Assembly (NCBI GenBank): GCA_037384425.1
Contig: JARROA010000001.1
Location: forward strand, 124,001-188,000
Direction: 5' to 3'
DNA length: 64,000 nt
Source: Thiodiazotropha sp037384425
Lineage (GTDB): Bacteria > Pseudomonadota > Gammaproteobacteria > Chromatiales > Chromatiaceae
The translations under genes and the position numbers were made by a program. The notes under the pieces were generated by a model, which saw only the letters and a program-made list of their open reading frames with translations, was not told the DNA's origin and made no database searches. Below, piece by piece: positions 19,770 to 28,865 of the stretch (positions are counted from its first letter, which is position 1; each line of letters starts with the position of its first letter).

Positions 19770-21463
19770 TAGAGTTCCCGGTCATGCAGAGTGAAGAGAA
19801 AAGGACGGGACAACTGCCTCGTGAAGGGGGTAACGACGATTATCGCCCGGAGCAGCGGGGTTGGATGAGCTGGCTCGAAGGGGTGGTCGACCCGCGACAC
19901 TGGCCGAGTCTGCGTATCCTGTTTACCGGAAATCTGCTGACGCCGATCCTGTTGCTGGGAGGCAGTGTCCTCTTCTGCCTGATATTGGCCCTGCTGCAGG
20001 TGGCCAGGGGGTCGCAACACACGACGCTACAGGGGATGCTGTTAATCGGCAGTTTCGTCGCCTTCCTCTCCCTGCTGTTGGTGTTGATGCGACTGCGCAG
20101 CCAGCTGTTGCGTCCGCTCTCCACCCTGGAGCAGACGGTGACCCAGATCTGCCAGGGCGAACCGGTGGCCCACAGGGGTTCCGAGCAGCCGACCGGTGTG
20201 CTCAGCGGCATGGCCCGCGACATCGACAGCCTCAACGAGGAGCTGACCGACATCTACGAGGACATGGAGGTGCGCGTCGCCCGCCAGACCTGGCGCCTGG
20301 CCCAGAAGACCACCTCGCTGCAGGTACTCTACGACGTGGCGGCCGGCATCAACCAGTCGGAAAACCTGGACGAACTCCTGCTGGAGTACATGACGGTTTT
20401 CAAACGCATGGTCAACGCCCGTTCCGCCACCGTGCATCTGGTGCTGCAGGACGACCGGGTGCGGCAGGTTGGCTGCATCGACCAGAACGGACGCCTCTAC
20501 AACGAGCAGGAACTGCTGCCGATCAGGCTCTGCCAGTGCGGCATCGCGCTGTCGCCCGGAGATATCCTCTGTGCCCAGGACGCCCGCGCCTGCTCCCGCC
20601 GCAACGGCCGGCGCATGTTCAGCCCGGACGAGGTGGAGCGGGTCTCGGTGCCCATGTGGTACCACGGCGACGTGCTCGGTTTCTACCATCTCTACGTGGA
20701 CAAACCGGGTATCTACGACGGCCGCGAGGACGTGCTCGACATCCTCAACACCATCGGCAGCCATCTCGGCATGGCGGTGGCCAAGCAGCGCTCCGATACC
20801 GAGGCGCGCCGCCTCTCCATCGTCGAGGAGCGCACCTCCCTGGCCCATGAGCTGCACGACTCCCTGGCCCAGACCCTGGCCAGCCTGCGTTTTCAGGTGC
20901 GCATGTTGGAGGAGACCCTGCAGGACGCCGGCGCCACGCCGAAGGCGCAGCTGGAGGCGGCCCGGATCCACAACGGTCTCGACGAGGCCCACGACGAACT
21001 GCGCGAGTTGATCAACAGCTTTCGCGCACCGTTGGACCAGCGGGGCCTGGTGCCGGCACTGGGCAAGCTGGTGGAGCGCTTCAATCAGGAGACCGGCATC
21101 GCCGCCTTCTTCCAGCCCGACTGCCTGAAGGCCGATCTCGACACCAACCAGGAGATGCAGGCCCTGCGTATCGTGCAGGAGTCGCTGGCCAATATCCGCA
21201 AGCATGCCCAGGCGCACACGGTCAGGGTGTTGTTGCGTTGTCGCAGTCCCGGTACCTATCTGATCCTGGTGGAGGACGATGGGGTCGGTTTCGAGGGCTC
21301 GGCCCCCAAGGGCAATCCGGGAGAGCACATCGGGCTGTCGATCATGCAGGAACGGGCGAGACGTATCGGCGGGGAGCTCTCCATCGAGAGCGAACCCGGT
21401 GAAGGGACCCGAGTCGAACTGATCATTCGCAGCGCCCGTGGCGAGGCGAACTTGTTGAGGTAG
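19766..21463 (+). CDS. NarX-like histidine kinase without a periplasmic sensor domain
   Basis: 565-aa HisKA_3 kinase. Two transmembrane helices (about residues 50-75 and 88-108) are separated by only a short loop, so the periplasmic nitrate-sensing domain of NarX/NarQ is missing. Then a HAMP region, a GAF-like module with C256, C258, C269 and C276, the HisKA_3 motif HELHDSLAQTLASLR (H364 likely phosphorylated) and HATPase_c (VEDDGVGFEG, GLSIMQERA). The cysteines suggest cytoplasmic redox or Fe-S sensing rather than nitrate; this is inference. The start overlaps cca; an inner ATG is at 19784. The partner regulator follows after five bases. Confidence 0.85.
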   Translation: MIEFPVMQSEEKRTGQLPREGGNDDYRPEQRGWMSWLEGVVDPRHWPSLRILFTGNLLTPILLLGGSVLFCLILALLQVARGSQHTTLQGMLLIGSFVAFLSLLLVLMRLRSQLLRPLSTLEQTVTQICQGEPVAHRGSEQPTGVLSGMARDIDSLNEELTDIYEDMEVRVARQTWRLAQKTTSLQVLYDVAAGINQSENLDELLLEYMTVFKRMVNARSATVHLVLQDDRVRQVGCIDQNGRLYNEQELLPIRLCQCGIALSPGDILCAQDARACSRRNGRRMFSPDEVERVSVPMWYHGDVLGFYHLYVDKPGIYDGREDVLDILNTIGSHLGMAVAKQRSDTEARRLSIVEERTSLAHELHDSLAQTLASLRFQVRMLEETLQDAGATPKAQLEAARIHNGLDEAHDELRELINSFRAPLDQRGLVPALGKLVERFNQETGIAAFFQPDCLKADLDTNQEMQALRIVQESLANIRKHAQAHTVRVLLRCRSPGTYLILVEDDGVGFEGSAPKGNPGEHIGLSIMQERARRIGGELSIESEPGEGTRVELIIRSARGEANLLR

Positions 21464-21468
21464 AAGAG

Positions 21469-22116
21469 ATGCGCGTGCTGGTAATCGACGATCACGCTCT
21501 GTTCCGTGTCGGACTCCAGGAATTGCTGGAGCGGCGGGGCATCGATGTGATTGCGGAGGGGGACTGCCTCAAGGGCATAGAGATCGTGGCTCAGGAGAAG
21601 CCCGATGTGGTGTTGCTTGATATGCGCAGGCCCGACATGACCGGCACCGAGGTGTTGTCGGTACTTCGTCAGCACTACCCCAACATGCCGATCAGCATGC
21701 TCACCACCAGTCGTGACGAGGCGGATGTGATCGAAGCCTTGCAGGGCGGCGCCCAGGGCTATCTGCTCAAGGATATGGAGCCCAACGAACTGATCGATGC
21801 TCTGCAGCAGATCGTCAAGGGCAACACGGTGGTGGCCAAGGAGCTGACCAGCGTGCTGGCCAAGGCGGTGCAGGGCGAGAGTCAGCGGGCGAGCGCACAG
21901 ACCTCCTCCCTCGACGACCTCACACCGCGGGAAAGGGAGATTCTCTGCCACCTGGCGGACGGCCAGAGCAACAAGGTGATCGCCCGCAATCTAGGCATCT
22001 CGGACGGCACCGTGAAACTCCACGTGAAGGCGATCCTGCGTAAGCTGGATGTCCACTCGCGGGTGGAGGCTGCTGTCATCGCCGTGGAGCAGAACCTCTG
22101 TTCACGAGGTTCGTAG
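21469..22116 (+). CDS. NarL/LuxR-family response regulator
   Basis: 215-aa regulator: receiver domain with the acidic pair in VIDDH, phosphoacceptor D51 (VVLLDMRRPDMTG) and the conserved lysine in YLLKDMEPNEL; then a LuxR-type HTH (LTPREREILCHLADGQSNKV ... SDGTVKLHVKAILRKL). It closely resembles NarL. Five bases separate it from the kinase gene, so the two form a cognate pair. Targets are unknown; the rhodanese gene follows 54 bases later and may be co-transcribed. Confidence 0.9.
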   Translation: MRVLVIDDHALFRVGLQELLERRGIDVIAEGDCLKGIEIVAQEKPDVVLLDMRRPDMTGTEVLSVLRQHYPNMPISMLTTSRDEADVIEALQGGAQGYLLKDMEPNELIDALQQIVKGNTVVAKELTSVLAKAVQGESQRASAQTSSLDDLTPREREILCHLADGQSNKVIARNLGISDGTVKLHVKAILRKLDVHSRVEAAVIAVEQNLCSRGS

Positions 22117-22170
22117 AACAACAAATCGAACGGTGAGCGGCGCGCTCGCCAAGTAGCAGGAAACGACGAT

Positions 22171-22638
22171 ATGAAGAATTTTCTTGGCCTGATCAGCGAC
22201 TGTCTCGGTGACGTGAAGGAGGTCATGCCCTGGGACTTGGAGGAGCGCATGGCGGAGAATCCGGAGTTGATGGTGATTGATGTGCGTGAGCCCTACGAGT
22301 ACGACGCCATGCACATCGAGGGTTCCATCTCGGCTCCCCGCGGGATTCTCGAATCGGCCTGCGAATGGGACTACGAAGAGACCATCCCCGAACTGGTCAA
22401 GGCCCGTGAAAGGGAGATCGTGGTGGTCTGCCGCTCGGGCTATCGGAGCGTGCTGGCGGCCTTCTCCATGCTCTTGCTCGGATACAAGAACGTGGTTTCG
22501 TTGAAGACCGGACTGCGCGGCTGGAACGACTACGAGCAGCCGCTGGTGGACAAGTCGGAACAACCGGTGGACATCGAAGTGGCGGACGACTACTTCACGC
22601 CCAAGCTGCGGGAGGATCAGCTGAGCCCTAAGCTGTAG
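22171..22638 (+). CDS. Rhodanese-domain sulfurtransferase (155 aa)
   Basis: Single rhodanese domain with active-site loop CRSGYR (C87) and the family motif VIDVREPYEYDAMHIEGSI. An N-terminal helix and an acidic C-terminal tail (about 125-155) extend it beyond the minimal domain. It could carry sulfane sulfur in the cytoplasm; no signal peptide is present. The stop codon overlaps the left end of the fold-back element at 22637. Confidence 0.82.
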   Translation: MKNFLGLISDCLGDVKEVMPWDLEERMAENPELMVIDVREPYEYDAMHIEGSISAPRGILESACEWDYEETIPELVKAREREIVVVCRSGYRSVLAAFSMLLLGYKNVVSLKTGLRGWNDYEQPLVDKSEQPVDIEVADDYFTPKLREDQLSPKL

Positions 22639-22924
22639 CGTGTTGAGTGGTGAGTTTTTAGTTTTGAGTTGGCGTGTTCGCTTCGTTCACGAGTTTTATC
22701 CCCCCTCTCCCTGGCCCTCTCCCGCAAGGGGAGAGGGGACGCAATGATCAAGCGCCAGCGTGAACAAACAGCTCGATTCCACGGGCTGACAGTAAGCGTT
22801 CGGTGCACTCGAACAGCACTTCCCACTCTCTCTTTGCGGGAGAGGGCCAGGGAGAGGGGATCAAATGGTTGTGAGCGAAGCGAACACGCCAACTCAAAAC
22901 TAAAAACTCACCACTCAACACGCT
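22637..22924. repeat. 288-bp fold-back element filling a convergent intergenic region
   Basis: Inverted arms of roughly 105 bases (left from 22637, right ending 22924) are nearly identical for their outer 50 bases. Each arm carries, in order, GTTGAGTGGTGAGTTTTTAG, a TGTTCGCTTCG-TCAC segment and CTCTCCCTGGCCCTCTCCCG. The loop is about 80 bases. It begins in the rhodanese stop codon and ends six bases before the cysG stop, so it could act as a bidirectional transcript end. The terminal AGCGTGTTGAG motif is inverted at the other end. Confidence 0.82.
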
Positions 22925-22930
22925 TCAGCT

Positions 22931-24355
22931 TCAGAAGTCGACCGGCGAGGTCGCTCCCTGCTCGGAATGGGGAGGCGCTTCGAACCAGGCCAGCTTCTCA
23001 TGCAACTCCACCACGCGGCCGACGATGATCAGGGTCGGCGGCTTCGGCTTCTCTTTCTCGACAATCCCCTGGATCGTCTCCAGGGTTCCGGTGAAAACCC
23101 GCTGCATGTGGGTAGTGCCCTGCTGGATCAGGGCGATAGGCATGTCGCCACCCACTCCATTGGCCTGCAGTTCGCGGCAGATCACCGGCAGGCCCACCAA
23201 ACCCATGTAGAAGACGACGGTCTGGTTGGGCTGGGCCAGCATCGACCAGTTGAGGTTCATGCTGCCGTCCTTGAGATGGCCGGTGACGAAGGTCACCGAC
23301 TGGGCGTAGTCCCGGTGGGTGAGCGGGATACCGGCATATGAGGCACAGCCAGCGGCGGCAGTGATGCCGGGAATGACCTGGAAGGGCACCCCCTCCGCGG
23401 CCAGGGTATCGATCTCCTCGCCGCCGCGGCCAAAGATGAAGGGATCGCCGCCCTTCAACCGCAGCACCCGCTTGCCCTGTTTCGCCAGCCTGGCCAGCAG
23501 TTTGTTGATCTCCTCCTGGCGCATGGTGTGCTTGTCCCGCTCCTTGCCGACATAGATGTGTTCTGCATCGTGGCGGGTCATATCCAGGATTGGCTTGGCT
23601 ACCAGCCGGTCGTAGACCACCACGTCGGCCTGCTGCATCAGGCGCAGGGCGCGGAAGGTCAGCAGATCGGGGTCACCGGGACCGGCGCCGACGAGATAGA
23701 CCTCACCTACATCCTGTACCAGCCGGGTATTGGCCAGGGCCTTCTCCATCAGCTGGTCGGCCTCGGCATCGTGGCCCGAAAACACCCGCTCGGCGACCCC
23801 GCCCTCTAATGCGCGTTCCCAGAACAGCTTGCGATCGGCCGGGTTGGCGAAGGTCTGCTTGACCCGTTGACGGAAGCGGCTGCAGAGATCAGCCAGACGA
23901 CCGTAACCGGCGGGAATCATCGATTCCATGCGGGAGCGGATCAGGCGAGCCAGCACGGGGGAGGCACCACCGGTAGAGATGGCGGCAACCACCGGTGAGC
24001 GGTCGATGACCGAAGGCAGGATGAAGCTGCAGAGTTCGGGTTGGTCGACCACGTTGACCGGTATCCGCTGCTCGCCGGCCAGTTCTGAAATGCGGCGGTT
24101 GATGCCGGCGTCATCGGTGGCTGCGATCACCAGATGAGCGCCCGCGATATCGTCATCCTGAAACCCACGCGCTTGGTGAGTGAACTGCCCCATGTCCCTC
24201 CAGGTGATGAGGTTGTGGGTCAGATCAGGCGACACCAGGATGACATCCGCACCGGATTTCAGCAGTGAGGCCGTCTTGCGCTCTGCTACGTTGCCGCCAC
24301 CGACGACCAGACAGCGTTTGTGCTTGATGTCGAGAAAGATAGGGAAAAAATCCAT
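22931..24355 (-). CDS. cysG: Siroheme synthase CysG (methyltransferase/dehydrogenase/ferrochelatase)
   Basis: Trifunctional enzyme making siroheme from uroporphyrinogen III. The N-terminal dehydrogenase/ferrochelatase domain has VVGGGNVAERKTASLL; the C-terminal uroporphyrinogen III methyltransferase starts at VYLVGAGPGDPDLLTFRAL and contains RLKGGDPFIFGRGGEE and GIPLTHRDYA. 474 aa is standard. In this organism siroheme could serve reverse dissimilatory sulfite reductase or assimilatory sulfite/nitrite reductase, none of which is in the window. It diverges from the rhd-tusA-dsrE2 genes, as in several sulfur oxidisers. Confidence 0.95.
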   Translation of the reverse strand: MDFFPIFLDIKHKRCLVVGGGNVAERKTASLLKSGADVILVSPDLTHNLITWRDMGQFTHQARGFQDDDIAGAHLVIAATDDAGINRRISELAGEQRIPVNVVDQPELCSFILPSVIDRSPVVAAISTGGASPVLARLIRSRMESMIPAGYGRLADLCSRFRQRVKQTFANPADRKLFWERALEGGVAERVFSGHDAEADQLMEKALANTRLVQDVGEVYLVGAGPGDPDLLTFRALRLMQQADVVVYDRLVAKPILDMTRHDAEHIYVGKERDKHTMRQEEINKLLARLAKQGKRVLRLKGGDPFIFGRGGEEIDTLAAEGVPFQVIPGITAAAGCASYAGIPLTHRDYAQSVTFVTGHLKDGSMNLNWSMLAQPNQTVVFYMGLVGLPVICRELQANGVGGDMPIALIQQGTTHMQRVFTGTLETIQGIVEKEKPKPPTLIIVGRVVELHEKLAWFEAPPHSEQGATSPVDF

Positions 24356-24463
24356 GGTATTCAGCCTGATAGTTATATGTTGTGAAACCCTTCAGGGAGC
24401 GCGGGATGACTTTAACACGTCTCAAATCATGGGATAAACCGGGACAATCAGGGATAATCCGGG

Positions 24464-24491
24464 TTGAAATATTTAAACACATTAATATACT
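24464..24491 (+). promoter_or_regulatory. Putative sigma-70 promoter for rhd
   Basis: TTGAAA (24464-24469), 16-base spacer, TATACT (24486-24491), each five of six to consensus, within an AT-rich stretch about 40 bases upstream of the rhodanese ATG. Confidence 0.5.
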
Positions 24492-24529
24492 AATACGCCT
24501 TCACTTTCCATTATGAGGCAGTCAATTCG

Positions 24530-24859
24530 ATGATGATCAAAGAAATCGACGCGTTCGATCTGCAAGCACGCATCGCTGAGGGCGGTGATTTCATACTGCT
24601 CGATATCCGTAGCGCCGGTGAACTGGCTCAGGGTATGCTGCCGGACGCGGAACACCTGCCCATGCATCTGATCCCCCTGCGCATCAATGAACTGCCCAAG
24701 GATAAGGACGTGATCCTCTACTGTCATAGCGGTGCCCGCTCCTACCATGCCTGCGCTTATCTCGCGCAACAGGGATATGACAATGTCATCAACCTGCGCG
24801 GAGGTATTCTGGGTTGGGCACGGTCCGGCTATCAGCTGATCACGAGAATGGCGAGCTAA
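24530..24859 (+). CDS. Rhodanese Rhd of the rhd-tusA-dsrE2 sulfur-trafficking cluster
   Basis: 109-aa single-domain rhodanese with active-site C65 in YCHSGARS. It matches the cytoplasmic Rhd that passes sulfane sulfur to TusA in Allochromatium-type sulfur oxidisers. The order rhd, tusA, dsrE2 on one strand supports the assignment. Start at 24530; a second ATG follows at 24533. 156 AT-richer bases separate it from tusA, which may have its own promoter. Confidence 0.88.
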   Translation: MMIKEIDAFDLQARIAEGGDFILLDIRSAGELAQGMLPDAEHLPMHLIPLRINELPKDKDVILYCHSGARSYHACAYLAQQGYDNVINLRGGILGWARSGYQLITRMAS

Positions 24860-25015
24860 CTTCCTGATTCAATAAGGGATAAAATATAGGTTATTCCTGC
24901 ATAAAAAAGACTTGACGGCCACTTGGCTTGCGTTTCACAAGAGCATGTCATATAAAAGCCCGTCTGAGTTTTTCCCAACATACTAAAACATCGATATTTA
25001 GCTGGAGGTCATACC

Positions 25016-25246
25016 ATGGCAGATTTTGATCAAGAACTGGATGCAAGCGGACTCAACTGCCCTCTGCCGATTCTGCGTGCGAAGAAAACCCTCACTGGTA
25101 TGGAATCCGGCCAAGTGTTGCACATCATTGCCACCGATCCCGGTTCAGTGAAGGACTTCGAGGCCTTCGCCAACCAGACCGGTAACGAGCTGATGGAATC
25201 CAAGGAAGTGGGCGGCAAATTCGAATTTCTGATCAAAAAGGCCTAA
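25016..25246 (+). CDS. tusA: Sulfur carrier protein TusA
   Basis: 76-aa sulfur carrier with the CPxP motif at C15 (SGLNCPLPILRAKK). In sulfur oxidisers TusA receives sulfane sulfur from rhodanese or DsrE-type proteins and hands it to DsrEFH or Hdr-type systems; in other bacteria it serves tRNA thiolation. GGAGG precedes the ATG by about eight bases. dsrE2 follows after 40 bases. Context favours the dissimilatory role. Confidence 0.93.
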   Translation: MADFDQELDASGLNCPLPILRAKKTLTGMESGQVLHIIATDPGSVKDFEAFANQTGNELMESKEVGGKFEFLIKKA

Positions 25247-25286
25247 CAAACCGGGATCAGACCCTATTATTTAGGAGACGAATACG

Positions 25287-25769
25287 ATGTCGGACGAAAA
25301 AAAGTTGGCCATTATTGCCACCAAGGGCTCGCTTGACTGGGCCTATCCTCCCTTCATACTTGCTTCGACCGCTGCCGCACTGGGCTACGAGACCGAGATC
25401 TTTTTCACCTTTTACGGCCTGCAGCTGCTGAAGAAGGACCTGGCTCTCGAGGTGACCCCCCTGGGCAATCCCGGCATGCCGATGCCGATGGGCATGGACA
25501 AATGGTTCCCGGTGCTCGGTCTTGCGCTGCCCGGCATGCAGGGCATGATGACCAGCATGATGAAGAAGAAGATGGCATCCAAGGGTGTCGCCGATCTTGC
25601 TGAGCTGCGAGAGCTGTGCCAGGAGGCCGAAGTAAAGCTGATCGCCTGCCAGATGACCGTAGACCTGTTCGAACTCAATACCGCTGAATTCATCGATGGT
25701 ATCGAGTATGCCGGTGCGGCTCGTTTCTTCGAGTTTGCCGGCGAAAGTGATATCTGCCTTTACATCTAA
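25287..25769 (+). CDS. dsrE2: DsrE2-type sulfurtransferase
   Basis: 160-aa DsrE/F-superfamily protein with the conserved cysteine C121 in LIACQMTVDL and a Met-rich hydrophobic middle (PGMPMPMGMD, ALPGMQGMMTSMM) typical of DsrE2. In Allochromatium the rhd-tusA-dsrE2 products form a sulfur relay; the exact step of DsrE2 is not settled. AGGAG lies upstream of the ATG. It is the last gene of the cluster and converges with the FadL gene. Confidence 0.9.
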   Translation: MSDEKKLAIIATKGSLDWAYPPFILASTAAALGYETEIFFTFYGLQLLKKDLALEVTPLGNPGMPMPMGMDKWFPVLGLALPGMQGMMTSMMKKKMASKGVADLAELRELCQEAEVKLIACQMTVDLFELNTAEFIDGIEYAGAARFFEFAGESDICLYI

Positions 25770-25808
25770 CCCGTTGTAAAATCTGATGGCGGTGATGCCC
25801 GGCAGGCG

Positions 25809-27092
25809 TTACATGAATTTCTTCGTGACGCCGAGACCGAGCAGATGCACGCTCGATTCGTAGGTGCCGTTAACCGCTGTCGTGCCATTGGTTTCCGGAT
25901 AGCCGAGAACGGCATTGTTATCCGCTGCCGTCTTTGTTGAATTGACTGTTCTGTCGTCGAATTTGACGTACATATAGCCAGCGTCGATGGTCCAGCCGTT
26001 GCTGAGGGTGTGGCCGATACCGAGACTGAACAGCTGGCGATCGGCGTCAGGGATTCTGGGACTGAAATAGTCATCATCCTGCGGCGTCTCGTCGAACGTG
26101 TATCCGACTCTAAGCTGGGTGGCAGGCGAGATATCGTAAGTTGCGCCGAGCCGGTAGGCGTTGGCGTCGTCCCAGTCATTGGTGCTGGTGACCAGGTTGA
26201 TGCCATACTGACTCTCATCGATGATCAGCTGGTCGAAAGAACTCCAGCCGGTGCGGGTGTAATCGAATTCGATGCCCAGTTTTTCCGTGGTTTGGTGTCT
26301 CACGCCGAGTTGTAGGCGAGCTGGCAGATCGAGGTCTGCATTGACATTGGCGGAACCGGCCGGGCTCTCAATAACTCCCTCTACCGGGATGTGCGCCTCG
26401 GAGTGGTAACTGCCGCCGAAGCTCCAGTTACCCTGTCTCACCATGAGTCCGAGATTGTAGCCGACGCCACGACCATCACCCTTGAGATTGACGGCCGGGT
26501 TTGAACCCGGTGAACCGGCGTTGACGACGCTGTTGAAAATCACCTCGCGCATGTCGTAGACATCCATGCCGCCGGCGAGACTGACATTGTCATTGAACTT
26601 ATAGGAGACGCTGGGAGAGAGAGCGACAATCTGCAGTTTGCTTTTGGTCGGGATGGTGGAGCCACCGGGGTATTGGGCATCGAAGGTCCCCGCTCCCCAC
26701 TCCGTCTCGAGGCCGAACGGGGCGTTCACAGCCACACCGATGGCCCAGTTCTCACTCAATGTGCTATGTGCCGTAATCGAGGGAATGGCGACTCTGTCGT
26801 TCGCATCGCTGTCTTTGGATCCGGAGCCGGTATCCACCGAGAGGTCGGGCTTGACCAATAAAACGCCCAGGGCCAGGGAGTCGCCTTCGTGGAAGGACAT
26901 GGCGGCCGGGTTATAGGCGATTGCGGCCTGCACTTCCGGATTGGCGACGAGCGCGTTGGAGAGTGCCAGTCCGGCTGTGTTCAGCTCCGGAATAGCGAAT
27001 CCCGATGCCTGCACCGCAGGCTTGAATGTCATCAGGGTTACGCCGCAGGCAATCGCCAGGAGAGAACGGGAATAGATCTTATTGTCATGCAT
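25809..27092 (-). CDS. FadL-family outer membrane transport protein
   Basis: 427-aa predicted outer-membrane beta-barrel with signal peptide ending near AVQASGFA, where the mature start resembles the FadL hatch (GFAIPELNTAGLALSNALVA) and NPAAMSF is a family motif. FadL proteins take up long-chain fatty acids or hydrophobic compounds; a sulfur-related or hydrocarbon substrate cannot be told from sequence. The C terminus ends in GVTKKFM, a terminal-aromatic barrel signature one residue from the end. Convergent with dsrE2, divergent from the LysR gene. Confidence 0.88.
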   Translation of the reverse strand: MHDNKIYSRSLLAIACGVTLMTFKPAVQASGFAIPELNTAGLALSNALVANPEVQAAIAYNPAAMSFHEGDSLALGVLLVKPDLSVDTGSGSKDSDANDRVAIPSITAHSTLSENWAIGVAVNAPFGLETEWGAGTFDAQYPGGSTIPTKSKLQIVALSPSVSYKFNDNVSLAGGMDVYDMREVIFNSVVNAGSPGSNPAVNLKGDGRGVGYNLGLMVRQGNWSFGGSYHSEAHIPVEGVIESPAGSANVNADLDLPARLQLGVRHQTTEKLGIEFDYTRTGWSSFDQLIIDESQYGINLVTSTNDWDDANAYRLGATYDISPATQLRVGYTFDETPQDDDYFSPRIPDADRQLFSLGIGHTLSNGWTIDAGYMYVKFDDRTVNSTKTAADNNAVLGYPETNGTTAVNGTYESSVHLLGLGVTKKFM

Positions 27093-27420
27093 CAGCCACC
27101 TCCGCCGTGGTCTCTATTTATCTGTTATTGTCTCCTCGACCCGGTTCCGGATGGGTTGGGTCGGGCGTACTTACCGACCGCCCCTGACAGGGCAGTTTCG
27201 TCCGCCATCGTGAAGATTCTATGAGAGGCTAGAAGATATTTCTCTAAAAAGCCACAAATTTAACATGCGGATTCGGTTTGGCAGACGGCTTGAAGATCAC
27301 TGTTTCCGGGGCGTTACCCGAACTCCAGGATATCCAACGTTGTCGCTCCCATAGCCTGTCAAGATGTGGTATAAACTGAGCTTATCACTATAAAGAATGA
27401 CTAATTAGGCGTCTATAAAA
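27093..27420. other. 328-base divergent promoter region (fadL / lysR)
   Basis: AT-rich toward the LysR gene. An inverted repeat ATAA-N7-TTAT at 27371-27385, 36-50 bases before the LysR ATG, is a candidate operator. No gene or RNA seen. Confidence 0.4.
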
Positions 27421-28326
27421 ATGGCGGATCGCAGATTACAGGTTTTCCATACCGTTGCCCGGCTTCTGAGCTTCACCAAGGCGGCGGAGACTCTCCACAT
27501 GACCCAGCCGGCGGTCACATTCCAGGTCAGACAGCTGGAAGAGTATTTCAATACCCGGTTGTTTGATCGCACCCACAACCGAATCAGCCTGACAGAGGCT
27601 GGTGAACGGGTCTATGAGTATGCCGACCGCATTTTTGATCTCTATAACGAGATGGAAAACTCGGTGCGAGAGATGACAGGCGAGATCCGAGGTGCCCTTA
27701 CCATCGGTGCCAGCACCACCATAGCGGAGTACATGTTGCCGGCCCTGTTGGGGGACTTCGGTACCCGTTATCCGGAAGTGACCATCCATTTGCGGGTCTC
27801 GAATTCGGAAGGCATCGTCTCCATGGTGGAGAACAACACCATCGATCTGGGCGTGGTCGAGGCGCCCGTGGGGAACAAGAATCTGGTGGTCGAGGTCTGC
27901 CGCCTGGATCAGCTGGTGGCCATCGTACCCCCCAATCATGACCTTGCCGAAAAGGAGTCGGTGGGCATCGACGAGCTTCTCGAATATCCCTTTATCTGCC
28001 GTGAAGAGGGCTCGGGTACCCGCGAAGTGATCAACGAATACCTGAACCAGAATTGCAGCACGACACTGAATATCTCGATGGAGCTTGGCAGCCCGGAGGC
28101 CGTCAAAGGGGCGGTCGAGGCGGGTATGGGTGTGTCCGTGGTCTCGCGCGCGACGATCCAGAAAGAGTTGAAACTCGATACCTTGAGGGCGATCAACCTG
28201 GTGCCCAAGCTTGAGCGTCCGTTCTCCTTTGTACATCAGAAACAGAAATTCAGATTACGCGCCATGGAGGAGCTGCTCGATTTCGCACGTGATTATTGCG
28301 AGGATCACGCCGAAGAGAAACTCTAA
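27421..28326 (+). CDS. LysR-family transcriptional regulator
   Basis: 301-aa regulator: N-terminal winged HTH (residues 1-60, SFTKAAETLHMTQPAVTFQV) and a periplasmic-binding-like effector domain (about 90-295). The type resembles the CysL/CbbR side of the family, but the ligand cannot be named. Divergent from the FadL-type porin, the usual arrangement for LysR control of a neighbour. Confidence 0.9.
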   Translation: MADRRLQVFHTVARLLSFTKAAETLHMTQPAVTFQVRQLEEYFNTRLFDRTHNRISLTEAGERVYEYADRIFDLYNEMENSVREMTGEIRGALTIGASTTIAEYMLPALLGDFGTRYPEVTIHLRVSNSEGIVSMVENNTIDLGVVEAPVGNKNLVVEVCRLDQLVAIVPPNHDLAEKESVGIDELLEYPFICREEGSGTREVINEYLNQNCSTTLNISMELGSPEAVKGAVEAGMGVSVVSRATIQKELKLDTLRAINLVPKLERPFSFVHQKQKFRLRAMEELLDFARDYCEDHAEEKL

Positions 28327-28436
28327 GGTGGCTTGCCCTTGGTAATTGACAAGGGTCCACAGATCGCAGTACATAGGTCATCCTCATTGGAGGTAGCCCG
28401 GTGTCTGCCAACTGATCCCGGCCAGGAGCCATCATT

Positions 28437-28835
28437 GTGCAGTTCGTGCCCAAGCAGCAAAATTTGAAGCCGGAACAGCGTCGTCTGCTGTCGCTCTTCG
28501 ACAGTCTCGATGGGCAGGGCCGCGAGATGCTGTTGGCGTTTGCCGAGTTTCTACAGGGGCGTCGCACTTCCACTGAGAGTGACGACGAAGCGCCCGCCGC
28601 GGCACACCGGCCCAAGAGCATCGAGAGACCGGAACGGGAATCGGTGGTCAAGGCCATTAAACGGCTTTCGGAGACCTACTACATGCTGGAGCGGGAACGG
28701 CTGCTCGATCAGACCTCATCGCTGATGATGTCACATGTACTTCAGGGTCGGGATGCCGTCTCGGTCATCGATGAACTGGAGATCGTCTTCAGTCAGCACT
28801 ATGAACGTTACCTGCAGCGGTATGACAATGAGTAG
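28437..28835 (+). CDS. Conserved hypothetical cytoplasmic protein (132 aa)
   Basis: Unrecognised, highly charged helical protein (LLSLFDSLDGQGREMLLAFA, then SIERPERESVVKAIKRLSET). No membrane segment, cysteine cluster or catalytic motif is seen. GTG at 28437 is chosen because AGGAG lies eight bases before it. It ends 30 bases before the PerM-family gene, so the two are probably co-transcribed. Confidence 0.6.
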   Translation: MQFVPKQQNLKPEQRRLLSLFDSLDGQGREMLLAFAEFLQGRRTSTESDDEAPAAAHRPKSIERPERESVVKAIKRLSETYYMLERERLLDQTSSLMMSHVLQGRDAVSVIDELEIVFSQHYERYLQRYDNE

Positions 28836-28865
28836 AGCTGGCGGAGACTGAAGCGGGAGTCATCG

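Noticed and set aside
24912..24940. TTGACG with a weak downstream -10 ahead of tusA
   Set aside because: The best -10 at the right spacing matches only three of six; a tusA promoter may exist but is not supported.
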